Source: Paludibacteraceae bacterium (lineage in GTDB: Bacteria; Bacteroidota; Bacteroidia; Bacteroidales; Paludibacteraceae). Taken from it: DNA of 64,000 nt. A program made the translations under genes and the position numbers. How positions within the stretch are numbered: the stretch's first letter is position 1; the number at the start of each line of letters is the position of its first letter. Positions 42,814 through 51,822 of this stretch are shown here, piece after piece. The stretch covers positions 1-64,000 of the forward strand of contig JAFVBR010000005.1 in assembly GCA_017479885.1 (NCBI GenBank). Reading direction: 5' to 3'. Below the pieces are notes generated by a model. It searched no databases. It was given only the letters and a program-made list of their open reading frames with translations, and was not told where the DNA came from.

Positions 42814-43776
42814 ATGAAGACGGTACTCACCACATATCTGCCTCAAGAAGGCTTTGCCTTGCTTCATGGAATGGAGATACTGGCCCCCGCACCTGAACAA
42901 CAGTGCTTTACAACTGATGAATTGGAGCAACTGATTGTTGATGCCGATTTCCTTGTCTCCACTTTTGACTACCCTGTCAGCGCCTCGCTGCTGGCTCAGG
43001 CTTCGCGTTTGAAGATGATAGCCAACTTCGGCAGCGGCTACAACAACCTGCCAATTGACTACTGCCGCGAACACGGGATAATGGTCACCAACACTCCGGA
43101 ACCCGTCATCGAACCCACTGCCGAGCATGCATGGGCACTGCTCAACACTCTGGCACACCGTATTTCCGAACTCGACCGCAGACTTCGCATGCCCGGCTAT
43201 GGCGGCATTCACTTTGGAGTAATGCAGAATCTCGGAACACAACTCTATGGCAAGACACTCGGCATAATAGGCATGGGCAATATCGGTCAGGCATTGGCCC
43301 GTCGTGCCGTAGCGGGAGGAATGAAGATTATCTATCATAATCGTCATAGATTGCCTTCACCAACAGAGACTTTATACAACGCACGATATGTTTCTACAGA
43401 AGAACTCCTGCAGACAGCAGATGTCGTGTCGCTCAACCTGCCATACACTCCTCAGGTGCACCATATTATTAATAAGAATACGCTTCGAATGATGAAACCC
43501 ACAGCTATGCTTCTCAACACCGCCCGTGGTGCACACGTGGACGAGCAGGCACTGGTTGAAGCATTGCAACAGAAGCAGATAGCAGGTGCGGCACTTGACG
43601 TGTACGAGCACGAACCGGAAATCACGCCGGCTCTGCTCCGCCTTGACAACGTGGTCCTCTCCCCGCATATCGGCACCGGCACTTGGGAAGGACGGGTAGA
43701 GATGGGCAAGTGTGTAAGCCGCAACATATTGAACTACATAAACAACAATATTCACTTATTAAATTCAGTTTTATGA
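42814..43776 (+). CDS. NAD-dependent 2-hydroxyacid dehydrogenase
   Basis: D-isomer-specific 2-hydroxyacid dehydrogenase (glycerate/hydroxypyruvate or glyoxylate type). Substrate-binding IANFGSGYNNLP, nucleotide-binding IIGMGNIGQALARRA, the catalytic triad in NTARGAHVDE (Arg), DVYEHEPEI (Glu) and SPHIGTGTWE (His). Length 320 is normal. Its stop overlaps the ATG of the lipoprotein gene that follows. Presence in one operon with gcvT makes a role in glycine/serine/glyoxylate metabolism attractive, but this is inference. Note the very short leader. Confidence 0.92.
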   Translation: MKTVLTTYLPQEGFALLHGMEILAPAPEQQCFTTDELEQLIVDADFLVSTFDYPVSASLLAQASRLKMIANFGSGYNNLPIDYCREHGIMVTNTPEPVIEPTAEHAWALLNTLAHRISELDRRLRMPGYGGIHFGVMQNLGTQLYGKTLGIIGMGNIGQALARRAVAGGMKIIYHNRHRLPSPTETLYNARYVSTEELLQTADVVSLNLPYTPQVHHIINKNTLRMMKPTAMLLNTARGAHVDEQALVEALQQKQIAGAALDVYEHEPEITPALLRLDNVVLSPHIGTGTWEGRVEMGKCVSRNILNYINNNIHLLNSVL

Positions 43777-44279
43777 AAAAAACTATCATTCTGGCATCAG
43801 CTGTAGCAGCCTTGATGCTCACCTCTTGCGGATTCGGCAAGAGCGCAACCACCAACACCACCGAGTCAACCACCACAACCACTACTCAGGCAACCGCTTC
43901 GGATGCCGCCATGATGGGTAAGAACGCAGGTTCTGCACTCGACTATCTGGCTGCACAATACAAATCAAGCGGCAAGATTGACATGACTAACATGATGAAT
44001 GTGGCCCAGATGCTCAATCTCGTAGGCGCAGCGCAACAGGTCTACAACAACAAATCAAGTCAGGAGTATCGGCAAGGCTTCATCAAAGGTATGATAGCCA
44101 ACTCTATCAATATTGACGAACTGAATGCCGGAACTATCACCGACTCTCTTAACGAAATGATGGAAGAGACCCAGGTTGACAAACTGCAATCAGCCATGCA
44201 GAAAGGTCAGGCTACTGCTACCGAGGTACAGAACGTTGCCAACAGCGTAACAAACATCATCAGTCTGTTCAAGAAGTAA
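43773..44279 (+). CDS. small threonine-rich lipoprotein
   Basis: Exported lipoprotein of 168 residues: signal MKKTIILASAVAALMLTSC with lipid Cys at residue 19, then a Thr/Ser-rich linker (residues 24-42, including a run of TTTTTT), then a helical domain with NAGSALDYLAAQY and QEYRQGFIKGMI. I do not recognise the domain. ATG 43773 overlaps the preceding stop codon (ATGA), so the two are translationally coupled; pepT follows after three bases. A periplasmic or outer membrane location is inferred from the signal. Confidence 0.82.
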   Translation: MKKTIILASAVAALMLTSCGFGKSATTNTTESTTTTTTQATASDAAMMGKNAGSALDYLAAQYKSSGKIDMTNMMNVAQMLNLVGAAQQVYNNKSSQEYRQGFIKGMIANSINIDELNAGTITDSLNEMMEETQVDKLQSAMQKGQATATEVQNVANSVTNIISLFKK

Positions 44280-44282
44280 ACC

Positions 44283-45497
44283 ATGACTCTTACTGACAGA
44301 TTCTTACATTACGTCTCGTTCCACACAACGTCCGACGAGAACACAGGTACAACACCATCTACCCCCGGGCAGATGGTGCTTGCCCGTGCCATTCGTGACG
44401 AACTCATCAAGATGGGTATGCAGGATGTGGAACTCGATGACAACGGCTACCTGATGGCTACCCTGCCCCAGAATACCGATGAGAAGAAGCCTGTTATCGG
44501 TTTCATCGCACACATGGACACTGCCCCCGATGCTTCCGGAAAGGACATAAAGCCCTTCATCGTGAAGAACTATCAGGGTGGTGACATACTGCTCAATGCA
44601 GAGAAAAACATCATTCTCGAAGTGGCGACATATCCTGAGATAAAGCGATATATAGGCAACGACATCATCTTCACCGATGGCACCACTCTGCTCGGAGCCG
44701 ACGATAAAGCGGGTGTGGCTGAGATAATTACAGCCATGGAGTACCTGCTGCAGCACCCCGAACTGAAGCACGGCAAGATACGCATCGGCTTTACCCCTGA
44801 CGAAGAGATTGGTCAGGGTGCCGACCACTTTGACGTACAAAAATTCGGAGCTGACTGGGCATACACCATGGACGGCGGCACTATCGGCGAACTTGAGTAC
44901 GAGAACTTCAACGCCGCAGGCTGCAAGGTTATAATAAAAGGCATTAACGTACACCCGGGTTCGGCATTGGGCAAGATGCGAAATGCCATGCTTATTGCCA
45001 CTGAGTTTGCGCAACTCATGCCCGCCAAGGAAACACCGGCTTGCACACAGGGCTACGAAGGGTTCTATCATATAGTCGGCATGCAGGGCACGGTGGAAGA
45101 AGCGACTCTGAGTTACATCATACGTGACCATGACCGTCAGCACTTTGAGGAGCGCAAGCAGTTTATGCAGACTATGGCGGAGAAGATGAACCTCAAGTAC
45201 GGCGAAGGCACTGTCACTGTGCAGCTTCGCGACCAGTACTACAACATGTTGGAAAAGATACAGCCCGTCATGCACGTGGTGGAACTGGCAAAGAAAGCCA
45301 TGACAGAAGCAGGTGTCACCCCGAAGGTGCAGCCCATCCGCGGCGGTACTGACGGCGCACGGCTGAGTTTCGAGGGTCTCCCCTGCCCCAATATCTTTGC
45401 AGGCGGAGAGAACTTCCACAGCCGCTTCGAGTATGTACCCATCCAGTCAATGCAGGCAGCAATGAACGTTATACTTAAAATCATTGAATTATGTTAA
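44283..45497 (+). CDS. pepT: peptidase T (tripeptide aminopeptidase)
   Basis: Zinc M20B peptidase releasing the N-terminal residue from tripeptides in the cytoplasm. Metal ligands in [19 protein letters not shown], the catalytic pair in [14 protein letters not shown] and [22 protein letters not shown] and [13 protein letters not shown] follow. Length 404 is normal. It overlaps gcvT by seven bases. Confidence 0.95.
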   Translation: MTLTDRFLHYVSFHTTSDENTGTTPSTPGQMVLARAIRDELIKMGMQDVELDDNGYLMATLPQNTDEKKPVIGFIAHMDTAPDASGKDIKPFIVKNYQGGDILLNAEKNIILEVATYPEIKRYIGNDIIFTDGTTLLGADDKAGVAEIITAMEYLLQHPELKHGKIRIGFTPDEEIGQGADHFDVQKFGADWAYTMDGGTIGELEYENFNAAGCKVIIKGINVHPGSALGKMRNAMLIATEFAQLMPAKETPACTQGYEGFYHIVGMQGTVEEATLSYIIRDHDRQHFEERKQFMQTMAEKMNLKYGEGTVTVQLRDQYYNMLEKIQPVMHVVELAKKAMTEAGVTPKVQPIRGGTDGARLSFEGLPCPNIFAGGENFHSRFEYVPIQSMQAAMNVILKIIELC

Positions 45498-46567
45498 AAG
45501 AGACTCCTTTTACCGCAACCCATATTGCACTTGGTGCAAAAATGCATGAGTTCGCAGGCTACAATATGCCTATCGAGTACCCGACAGGTATCACACAGGA
45601 GCACCTGTGTGTACGTCAGGGCGTTGGCGTGTTCGACGTCAGCCACATGGGCGAGTTTTGGGTAAAGGGCGAACGCGCCCTCGACCTGTTGCAGTATATC
45701 TGCTCCAACGACATAAGCAAACTGGAGGCAGGCAAGGCACAATACAACTGCTTCCCCAACGGCAAAGGAGGTATTGTGGACGACCTTATAGTATATAAGT
45801 ACTCCACTACCAAGTATCTGCTTGTGGTTAATGCCTCCAATATTGACAAAGACTGGGCATGGGTAAATCAGCAGAATGAGCACTTCGGCTGCACACTGCA
45901 GAATGCATCAGACCGCATGGCACAACTCGCCGTGCAGGGACCCAAGGCTACCGAGATGCTGCAAAAGCTCACGGACCTTGACTTGAGCAGTATCCCCTAC
46001 TACTCTTTCCGCGAGTGGAGTTTTGCCGGTGTACAACCAGTGATAATAAGCAATACCGGCTACACAGGTGCAGGAGGCTTCGAACTCTATTTCTACCCCG
46101 AACACGCAAAGCAGATTTGGGACGCCCTGTTCGAAGTTGGCAAAGAGTATGGTCTGCAGCCAATCGGACTCGGTGCACGCGACTCTCTGCGTCTTGAGAA
46201 ATGGTATTGCCTCTATGGCAACGATATTGACGACACCACCTCGCCAATAGAGGCAGGTCTGGGTTGGATTACCAAGTTTGTTGACGGCAAAGACTTCATT
46301 GACAAAGAGTATCTGATGAAGCAGAAAGCAGAAGGTGTAAACCGCAAACTTGTACATTTCGAGTTGACAGAGCGCGGCATACCTCGTCACGGTTACGAAC
46401 TATGCAATGCCGAAGGTGAGACTATCGGCAATGTGACCTCCGGCATCATGCTTCCCGGCACCCGCACAGGTATCGGTATGGGATATGTCAAGACCGACTA
46501 CTCGAAGAAAGACACCGTTATTTACGTGAAGATTCGCGAGAAACTGATACCAGCCAAAGTTGTGTAA
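45491..46567 (+). CDS. gcvT: aminomethyltransferase (glycine cleavage T protein)
   Basis: Transfers the methylene group of the aminomethyl-lipoyl H protein to tetrahydrofolate in glycine cleavage. Typical segments: [30 protein letters not shown], the [20 protein letters not shown] folate-binding region, [34 protein letters not shown] and [19 protein letters not shown]. Length 358 is normal. gcvH and gcvP are not in the window. Last gene of the operon, followed by a strong terminator. Confidence 0.96.
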   Translation: MLKETPFTATHIALGAKMHEFAGYNMPIEYPTGITQEHLCVRQGVGVFDVSHMGEFWVKGERALDLLQYICSNDISKLEAGKAQYNCFPNGKGGIVDDLIVYKYSTTKYLLVVNASNIDKDWAWVNQQNEHFGCTLQNASDRMAQLAVQGPKATEMLQKLTDLDLSSIPYYSFREWSFAGVQPVIISNTGYTGAGGFELYFYPEHAKQIWDALFEVGKEYGLQPIGLGARDSLRLEKWYCLYGNDIDDTTSPIEAGLGWITKFVDGKDFIDKEYLMKQKAEGVNRKLVHFELTERGIPRHGYELCNAEGETIGNVTSGIMLPGTRTGIGMGYVKTDYSKKDTVIYVKIREKLIPAKVV

Positions 46568-46598
46568 CAAACTTGGATATCCCATTATATTCAATAAT

Positions 46599-46639
46599 CA
46601 GGGTGGCAGCCTTTACAGACCGCCACCCTGTGTTTTTTT
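46599..46639 (+). terminator. intrinsic terminator of the gcvT operon
   Basis: Nine-base GC-rich stem CAGGGTGGC/GCCACCCTG (46599-46607 with 46622-46630), then TG and seven T. Also lies just past the end of the convergent lipoprotein gene, where it could act less efficiently. Confidence 0.88.
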
Positions 46640-46653
46640 ATCATACTTGTTTA

Positions 46654-48027
46654 TCACAAGTCTTGCACAAGACGTACAGACAATCCATCGCATTTGTCAC
46701 TATGGTATGTCGTAGTTATTCCATAACTTTTATCACTACCGAAATCTATATAATGCGCTTTTCCGCTTGTATCACTCGGATTGGAGGTCCAATAGTGACC
46801 ATAACTGTTATTAACATTACCTATATACATTTCACCATAGGATGAATAATATCTAAAGCCTGCATTAGGAAGAAAGATGGCACCATTCTTCTCCATTTTC
46901 TCCCATTCGGCAACAGAGTATTGATTGTCTGACCAACTATAGTCTATTGACGTAAAACTGACTCCTGAGGGAAGTGTCCAATCGTCAGGCAGGAAGATGC
47001 AACCTTCAATGCCGTTTACCTTACCCTTCCCGCGTTTACTTGACGCATTGGCGCGACTGTCGATAAGGTACTTCCATTCATCCAAACTCAATGTTCTCCA
47101 TTGATTTGACTCATCACCTCCATTCAAGATAGGATTAGCTCCCCAATCTTTGAATGATGTAGGATAATCAGAATTTTTACTTGATGCATTTGTAGGGTTT
47201 TGACCCGTTCCCCAACCGAACAAATCTATCCAACCGCTATATGTAGAAGATATATTTTCGTTATCACTGCCGACAATATCATATTGGTTCTCAGCAAAAC
47301 TCCATGTGCTCGTGCTTGCCTGATATCTGAGGTTTCCGGAAGAGAATCTCACTTTCTTCGAACTGCTTACAGAGAAATACTTGACTCCGGCACGGGTAAT
47401 GGTAACAATCTTTGTCTTGTCAGCGCACTCAAATGTGATTTCTGCCGTTGTCTCTGTCGAAGACTTTGAAGACTCTACCGATACAACAACATCTGCACTG
47501 CCTAAATCACTTTTTTGAGAAAGTACCACCCAACTTTCAGATGACTCTGCACTCCAGACCGCACCCTCTGCTGTAACAGAGATGGTGAACTTACCGCCGT
47601 CGGCTGTGCAATCAATACTTGTTGGTGAAACACTGAACTTTACCTCATCCTGATTCTCTGGGTCATCATGGTCATCCGGATTCTTAGGTTCTGATGTAGC
47701 CTTTACCACCTCTACTTCACACTCTGCCGTGAACTTGCCGCAGGTAGCAGTAACTGTGGTCTTGCCTATCTTCACACCGGTTACCTTACCGCTTTGGCTC
47801 ACTTTGGCAATCTTCGTGTTGTCAGACTCCCATTCCACTTCAGGCGCAGAATCTTCTGCATCCTCTGGCTCATACCATACTCGAAGTTGATAACTGTCAT
47901 CCACTTCTACTTCAATCGATTTTTTGTTAAGACTAATGCCTTTGAGTTCTTTCGGAGTGTTGTTCTCTGAGGGTGTGCAAGCAGCAAGCATAAATGCCGC
48001 AAGCAGGAATAAATAAGTTTTCTTCAT
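46654..48027 (-). CDS. BIG2/BACON lipoprotein, paralogue C
   Basis: Intact member of the three-protein family also at 24-1286 and 30275-32000. Signal MKKTYLFLLAAFMLAAC (lipid Cys17), one BIG2-like domain (about residues 27-105; LKGISLNKKSIEVEVDDSYQ), an acidic linker, one BACON domain (about 133-215) and the shared C-terminal domain (VRFSSGNLRYQAST, WIDLFGWGTGQNP, WRTLSLDEWKYL, IFLPDDWTLPSG, SVRLVQDL). It keeps a normal ATG and a complete signal peptide, unlike its paralogues. The leader (about 190 bases) carries a C9 tract and a hairpin; the promoter is at 48224-48254. Surface-exposed role inferred. Confidence 0.87.
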   Translation of the reverse strand: MKKTYLFLLAAFMLAACTPSENNTPKELKGISLNKKSIEVEVDDSYQLRVWYEPEDAEDSAPEVEWESDNTKIAKVSQSGKVTGVKIGKTTVTATCGKFTAECEVEVVKATSEPKNPDDHDDPENQDEVKFSVSPTSIDCTADGGKFTISVTAEGAVWSAESSESWVVLSQKSDLGSADVVVSVESSKSSTETTAEITFECADKTKIVTITRAGVKYFSVSSSKKVRFSSGNLRYQASTSTWSFAENQYDIVGSDNENISSTYSGWIDLFGWGTGQNPTNASSKNSDYPTSFKDWGANPILNGGDESNQWRTLSLDEWKYLIDSRANASSKRGKGKVNGIEGCIFLPDDWTLPSGVSFTSIDYSWSDNQYSVAEWEKMEKNGAIFLPNAGFRYYSSYGEMYIGNVNNSYGHYWTSNPSDTSGKAHYIDFGSDKSYGITTTYHSDKCDGLSVRLVQDL

Positions 48028-48104
48028 CTTTGTTTATGTTTATTGGTTAATATTAATTAGTTCTATTGTGTGCTATTTTCCTGCCATCCTATTTCATAAA
48101 ATAA

Positions 48105-48145
48105 CAGCAAGTAGTATCCGCATAGTTATCGGACACTACTTGCTG
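48105..48145 (-). other. leader hairpin of lipoprotein paralogue C
   Basis: Sixteen-base stem with one mismatch (48105-48120 with 48130-48145) and a nine-base loop, about 80 bases before the ATG at 48027. It occupies the same place relative to the start codon and C-tract as the hairpin at 3037-3069 and shares its CAGC/GCTG foot and an ATAA-containing loop. Confidence 0.65.
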
Positions 48146-48180
48146 TGGTGTGTTCGTTGCGAATACTTTGATGGCTATAT

Positions 48181-48189
48181 GGGGGGGGG
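48181..48189 (-). repeat. C9 homopolymer in leader (slippage-prone)
   Basis: Nine G on the plus strand (C9 in the transcript), about 28 bases after the predicted transcription start of paralogue C, followed on the plus strand by TAATT, as for the C11 tract at 3155-3165. Confidence 0.9.
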
Positions 48190-48223
48190 TAATTCGCATG
48201 ATTATGACGCGTTTAATGATTTG

Positions 48224-48254
48224 CAAAGGTAATAGAAATATATTATATACGCAA
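48224..48254 (-). promoter_or_regulatory. promoter of lipoprotein paralogue C
   Basis: Minus strand TTG (48254-48252), 20 bases, TACCTTTG (48231-48224). Start near 48217, placing the C9 tract at about +28 to +36. Confidence 0.8.
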
Positions 48255-48269
48255 CTTTCTTCTGCAATT

Positions 48270-48776
48270 TTATTGCTTCATACGTTGTAGCACTACCACG
48301 TTGCCTGTATTCAGCCACTCCTTCAGAGATGCGGTCTGATCCCAACCAAGCGACTTGTATAGCCTTATACAAGCAGTATTGTTTTCTGCCACAAATATAT
48401 AAAGCATCCTCATATTCAAGAAGCTGAATGCATACTCTTCCAATAGTCTTACCACCATCTTTCCAACTCCTTTACCTCGAGCCGCTTCTGCCAAATACAT
48501 TCCCACGGCAGCCTTGCGGTTGTGAGGGTCGAAATCAAAGAGGTCGATGCAACCGAGAGTGGAGTTGTCGGATACCGACTCAATAATCAGCCTCAGTTGA
48601 CCGTCTTTGTATATATCTCCCGTTGAGGACTCTATATAATCGCGCAAATCCTTCTGTGACAAAGGATTATGTATGTCAGAATCAGCCCATGAGCGTGAGT
48701 CATTCTCCCATTGATAGAGAAAAGGCAAATCTGTCGGTTCCAACTTCCTCAGTGATATGTCGTCGGCATGAAGCAT
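48270..48776 (-). CDS. GNAT acetyltransferase (RimJ/RimL-like)
   Basis: Acetyl-CoA-dependent N-acetyltransferase of 168 residues. ISLRKLEPTDLPFLYQWEND at the N-terminus is typical of the RimJ/RimL/SpeG-like group; LAEAARGKGVGKMVVRLLEE is the acetyl-CoA loop, and VAENNTACIRLYKSLGW is the closing family motif. Substrate not determined. Alone between a REP-like palindrome and the promoter of lipoprotein paralogue C. Confidence 0.88.
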   Translation of the reverse strand: MLHADDISLRKLEPTDLPFLYQWENDSRSWADSDIHNPLSQKDLRDYIESSTGDIYKDGQLRLIIESVSDNSTLGCIDLFDFDPHNRKAAVGMYLAEAARGKGVGKMVVRLLEEYAFSFLNMRMLYIFVAENNTACIRLYKSLGWDQTASLKEWLNTGNVVVLQRMKQ

Positions 48777-48799
48777 ATATTATTCTTTGTCGTTTGACA

Positions 48800-48827
48800 G
48801 TAGAGACTGAATATATTCAGTCTCTAC
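48800..48827. repeat. REP-like perfect 28-bp palindrome
   Basis: A perfect 28-base palindrome starting GTAGAGAC and ending GTCTCTAC, in the 102-base gap between two minus-strand genes. Palindromes with this outer sequence are, as far as I recall, common repetitive elements in several bacterial phyla. The window also encodes a REP-type transposase (21452-22663), which could have moved it. Confidence 0.75.
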
Positions 48828-48878
48828 CTTATATTGGCATCTACCATTGACGGCAGGACTTCAATTTTACACAACTTC

Positions 48879-49298
48879 TTATCTGTGGAACAACCCGAAC
48901 AAACCCTTCTTTCCTTGAGTATCGCCGGTGGTATCACCTGTGAAAGGTTTGTGAGGATTGCCAGAGTGAACCATCTGATATATCACTCCCCAGTCAGGCA
49001 GACCTCCGAGATTCTTGTCATCAATCCACAAGTCAGCATTTATCTTCCTTGGAGTATTGTGTTCATCGGTCTCTTCGGGATAATTGCTGTTGACAGCATA
49101 AAACTCCAACCCCTTAGCCTTGCAATAGTCAAGCGCCTCTTGCAATAGTTCCCCCTCGCGAACTGTCCACAGAACAATCTGATGGTGGTCTTCCTGTTGC
49201 AGTTTACGCAATGTCTCAATGGCAAAGGGCACGGGTTTGCCTATACGCGGATACTCATGAGTGACTATAGTGCCGTCGAAATCTACTGCGATAATCAT
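48879..49298 (-). CDS. HAD-like hydrolase
   Basis: Small haloacid-dehalogenase superfamily phosphatase of 139 residues without a cap domain. The nucleophile motif is at the very start (MIIAVDFDGTIVTHEYP), IVLWTVREGELLQEAL contains the motif II Thr, and LWIDDKNLGGLP the acidic motif. I chose ATG 49298 since family members begin with the nucleophile strand; the longer frame overlaps the upstream membrane protein gene. Substrate unknown. It follows the recR-membrane protein pair with a five-base gap. Confidence 0.87.
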   Translation of the reverse strand: MIIAVDFDGTIVTHEYPRIGKPVPFAIETLRKLQQEDHHQIVLWTVREGELLQEALDYCKAKGLEFYAVNSNYPEETDEHNTPRKINADLWIDDKNLGGLPDWGVIYQMVHSGNPHKPFTGDTTGDTQGKKGLFGLFHR

Positions 49299-49303
49299 TT
49301 TGT

Positions 49304-49765
49304 TTAATATTGTTGGTCGGTGTTGTCGGAGAGTTCTATCTCCATTTTTCTCTGAGTGGGTTTGCAGAAATAGAGCCCTATCACCGAGATGCCTGCGCAC
49401 CAAAGCATAGAAGTGTAGCCTCCGAGCCAATAGAAAGCCGCAATGCCAAGTACAGCACCAATGCCTATCAAGCATATACGCGCAATGCCAAGGTTGCGAT
49501 AGTTGATAAGCAATGCCTCTCCGCTATACTTCTGTTTAACCATATCAAGCAACTTCTTGAAGCCATACAAGCCGCCGGCTACAGAGACTATGGCATAGCA
49601 GATTACTATATATTGTACTGCCTGACCAAGACCGCTCATTTTGTCAACAGCGGTTATCTGCTGCGTCTTCACCAACAAATACCACATTAATACCGCGGCT
49701 GCTACTATAAGTAAATAGAAGCCGTAATAAAAACAATTGAGAGTAATGTTAACTTTCTTGTCCAT
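49304..49765 (-). CDS. four-span membrane protein of unknown function
   Basis: Predicted inner-membrane protein of 153 residues with four hydrophobic segments: FYYGFYLLIVAAAVLMWYLL, YIVICYAIVSVAGGLYGF, IARICLIGIGAVLGIAAFYW and SMLWCAGISVIGLYFC. N- and C-termini are probably cytoplasmic. I do not recognise the family. ATG 49765 was chosen over longer frames that run into recR; it starts 13 bases after the recR stop and is followed by the HAD gene, so all three are co-transcribed. Confidence 0.8.
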   Translation of the reverse strand: MDKKVNITLNCFYYGFYLLIVAAAVLMWYLLVKTQQITAVDKMSGLGQAVQYIVICYAIVSVAGGLYGFKKLLDMVKQKYSGEALLINYRNLGIARICLIGIGAVLGIAAFYWLGGYTSMLWCAGISVIGLYFCKPTQRKMEIELSDNTDQQY

Positions 49766-49778
49766 ATAAATATATTGT

Positions 49779-50387
49779 TTATCCTTTGAACTCCACACGG
49801 TTGAGTATAGAGCGACCAAGCGTGATTTCATCGGTATATTCGAGTTCGTTGCCGATAGCCATACCTCTTGCAATCTGCGACACGCGCACACCTGTAGGTG
49901 CCAGACGGCGATAGATGTAGAAGTTGGTGGTATCGCCTTCCATAGTGGTAGGCAAAGCGAGTATCACCTCTTTTATCTGTTCCGGTTCTATGCGTGCCAC
50001 AAGCGAGTCAATCTCTATATCCTTTGGACCTATCCCGTCCATAGGTGATATGATGCCGCCGAGCACATGATACAAACCGCTGTACTGCCCCGTTTTCTCC
50101 ACTGACATCACGTCCTGTATATTCTCCACCACGCACACCGTCTGTCTGTCTCTGCGAGTTGACTGGCATATAGGGCAAACCTCAGTATCAGAGATATTGT
50201 GGCAGATACGGCAATAATGCACTTCTTTCTTGAGGCGCGTAAGCGCATCAGCAAAAGCCTCCACATCATTTTCCGGCTGGCGGAGCAGATGCAACACAAG
50301 TCGCAATGCCGTCTTTCTGCCTAACCCGGGCAACGAAGAAAACTGATTGACCGCATTCTCAAGTAATATGGATGGATAGTCTGACAA
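49779..50387 (-). CDS. recR: recombination protein RecR
   Basis: DNA repair mediator working with RecF and RecO to load RecA on gapped DNA. Helix-hairpin-helix [17 protein letters not shown] at the N-terminus, a zinc finger of two CxxC pairs (CRICHNIS and CPIC), a Toprim domain ([23 protein letters not shown]) and the C-terminal Walker-like tail. Length 202 is normal. First gene of the recR-membrane protein-HAD transcript; diverges from the T9SS plug gene. Confidence 0.96.
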   Translation of the reverse strand: MSDYPSILLENAVNQFSSLPGLGRKTALRLVLHLLRQPENDVEAFADALTRLKKEVHYCRICHNISDTEVCPICQSTRRDRQTVCVVENIQDVMSVEKTGQYSGLYHVLGGIISPMDGIGPKDIEIDSLVARIEPEQIKEVILALPTTMEGDTTNFYIYRRLAPTGVRVSQIARGMAIGNELEYTDEITLGRSILNRVEFKG

Positions 50388-50467
50388 GCTTATTTAATAA
50401 TATACAATTGACTATTTACTTTTAAGATTTGAGTATTTAACTAATCACTCTTTGCATATTTTCCGTG

Positions 50468-50475
50468 CAAAGATA
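50468..50475 (-). promoter_or_regulatory. -7 box of the recR promoter
   Basis: Minus strand TATCTTTG, about 80 bases before the recR ATG; a weak -33 element. Divergent from the promoter at 50505-50535. Confidence 0.55.
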
Positions 50476-50504
50476 CGAAAATATTTCGATATATGCACAG
50501 AATA

Positions 50505-50535
50505 GTTTGTATTTGGCATTTTTTTTGTACTTTTG
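50505..50535 (+). promoter_or_regulatory. promoter of the T9SS plug gene
   Basis: TTTG (50505-50508), 19 bases, TACTTTTG (50528-50535), 17 bases before the ATG at 50552: a short leader. Confidence 0.75.
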
Positions 50536-50551
50536 CGTCCGAAAGCGTAAT

Positions 50552-51808
50552 ATGAGAAGATTTATCTACATATCTTTACTGATGCTGTTTGTGCTCCCTG
50601 CTTCTGCCGGGCGCGGTTTGCGCTATGAGACCTGCGTAATGAAAGACAATGTGCGCACTCTGCGTATCCGTTATGCTGATACCACTCAGCCTGAACGCCC
50701 TATTCTCACATTGGGTGGCGATGAGCAACTGGAGATTTCGTTTGACGAGTTGAGTCACGAGACCCGCAACTACACGTATACCCTTCTCCATCTTAATGCC
50801 GACGGCACTGAGAGCAACCTTAGCAGCAGCGAGTACCTGCAAGGTTTCACCACTCAGGATATAACCGACTACACGACATCGCTCAACACTCAGCAACTCT
50901 ACACGCATTACTCATTCCTTTTCCCAAACGAGGACATGCAACCTCTGGTAAGCGGCAATTATGCTCTGAAGATTTACGAAGACGGCGACCGCGACAACGT
51001 GGTGGCATACGTGTGCTTCTCCGTTGTAGAGCCGCTTGTAAGCATTGATATCAATGTGCGTGGCAATACCGATATAGAACTCGCCGGTCGCTATCAGCAA
51101 CTTGATATAGATGTCAACTTCGGCGAGATGAATATAGTCAACCCTGCTGGTGATATCACTCTTCTTGTCAGACAAAACGGAAGAACGGACAACGAAGTGC
51201 TCAACCCCCGCCCTACATATATAGAAAACCGCCGTCTCCGCTATATCAACCAGAAACAACTTATCTTCGAGGCAGGCAACGAGTACAGGCATTTCGACAT
51301 CGCTTCGCAGTATTTCAAGGGCTACAATGTTGACCGTATCTACTTCGACCGTAATTTCTATCATGCCTTCCTTTTCCCGGATGAAATCAAGTCTGAGTCG
51401 CCATATCTTACAGAATACGATGCCAATGGCCAGTGTGTTGTTCACGCTGAGAAAGTGCAGGATGACGACACCGAAGCCGACTATATGTGGGTACATTTTC
51501 TTCTCCCTGCTACCGAGCCTTGGTTTACTGGCAGTCTGTTTGTCAACGGTGACCTCACCTACAACTGCTTCACTACTGAGAACCGCATGCAATATGATGC
51601 CAAGCATCAGGCATATACTCTCTCACTCTATCTCAAGCAAGGCGGCTACGACTATCAGTATCTGTTCTTGGAGAAAGGCAAGACCTCTGCCACCACTTTC
51701 CCCGCCGAAGGCAGCCACTGGCAGACACAAAACGAGTACACAGTGTATGTGTACTACCATCCTTTCGGTTCTCGCGGCGACAGACTGATAGGTGTCAAGC
51801 GCTTGTGA
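50552..51808 (+). CDS. DUF5103 type IX secretion plug protein
   Basis: Exported protein of the DUF5103 family, known as the plug of the type IX secretion translocon, which blocks the Sov/SprA channel. Signal peptide MRRFIYISLLMLFVLPASAG, beta-rich N-domain, DYTTSLNTQQLYTHYSFLFP (a typical family segment), SGNYALKIYEDGDRDNVVAY, YINQKQLIFEAGNEYRHFD and VYYHPFGSRGDRLIGVKRL at the end. I chose ATG 50552, directly after the promoter, for the clean signal; 418 residues is normal. It independently supports a T9SS in this organism, matching the sorting domain at 1422-2948. Convergent with the exporter gene, 14 bases away. Confidence 0.9.
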   Translation: MRRFIYISLLMLFVLPASAGRGLRYETCVMKDNVRTLRIRYADTTQPERPILTLGGDEQLEISFDELSHETRNYTYTLLHLNADGTESNLSSSEYLQGFTTQDITDYTTSLNTQQLYTHYSFLFPNEDMQPLVSGNYALKIYEDGDRDNVVAYVCFSVVEPLVSIDINVRGNTDIELAGRYQQLDIDVNFGEMNIVNPAGDITLLVRQNGRTDNEVLNPRPTYIENRRLRYINQKQLIFEAGNEYRHFDIASQYFKGYNVDRIYFDRNFYHAFLFPDEIKSESPYLTEYDANGQCVVHAEKVQDDDTEADYMWVHFLLPATEPWFTGSLFVNGDLTYNCFTTENRMQYDAKHQAYTLSLYLKQGGYDYQYLFLEKGKTSATTFPAEGSHWQTQNEYTVYVYYHPFGSRGDRLIGVKRL

Positions 51809-51822
51809 TTACGCGTCTGCGA

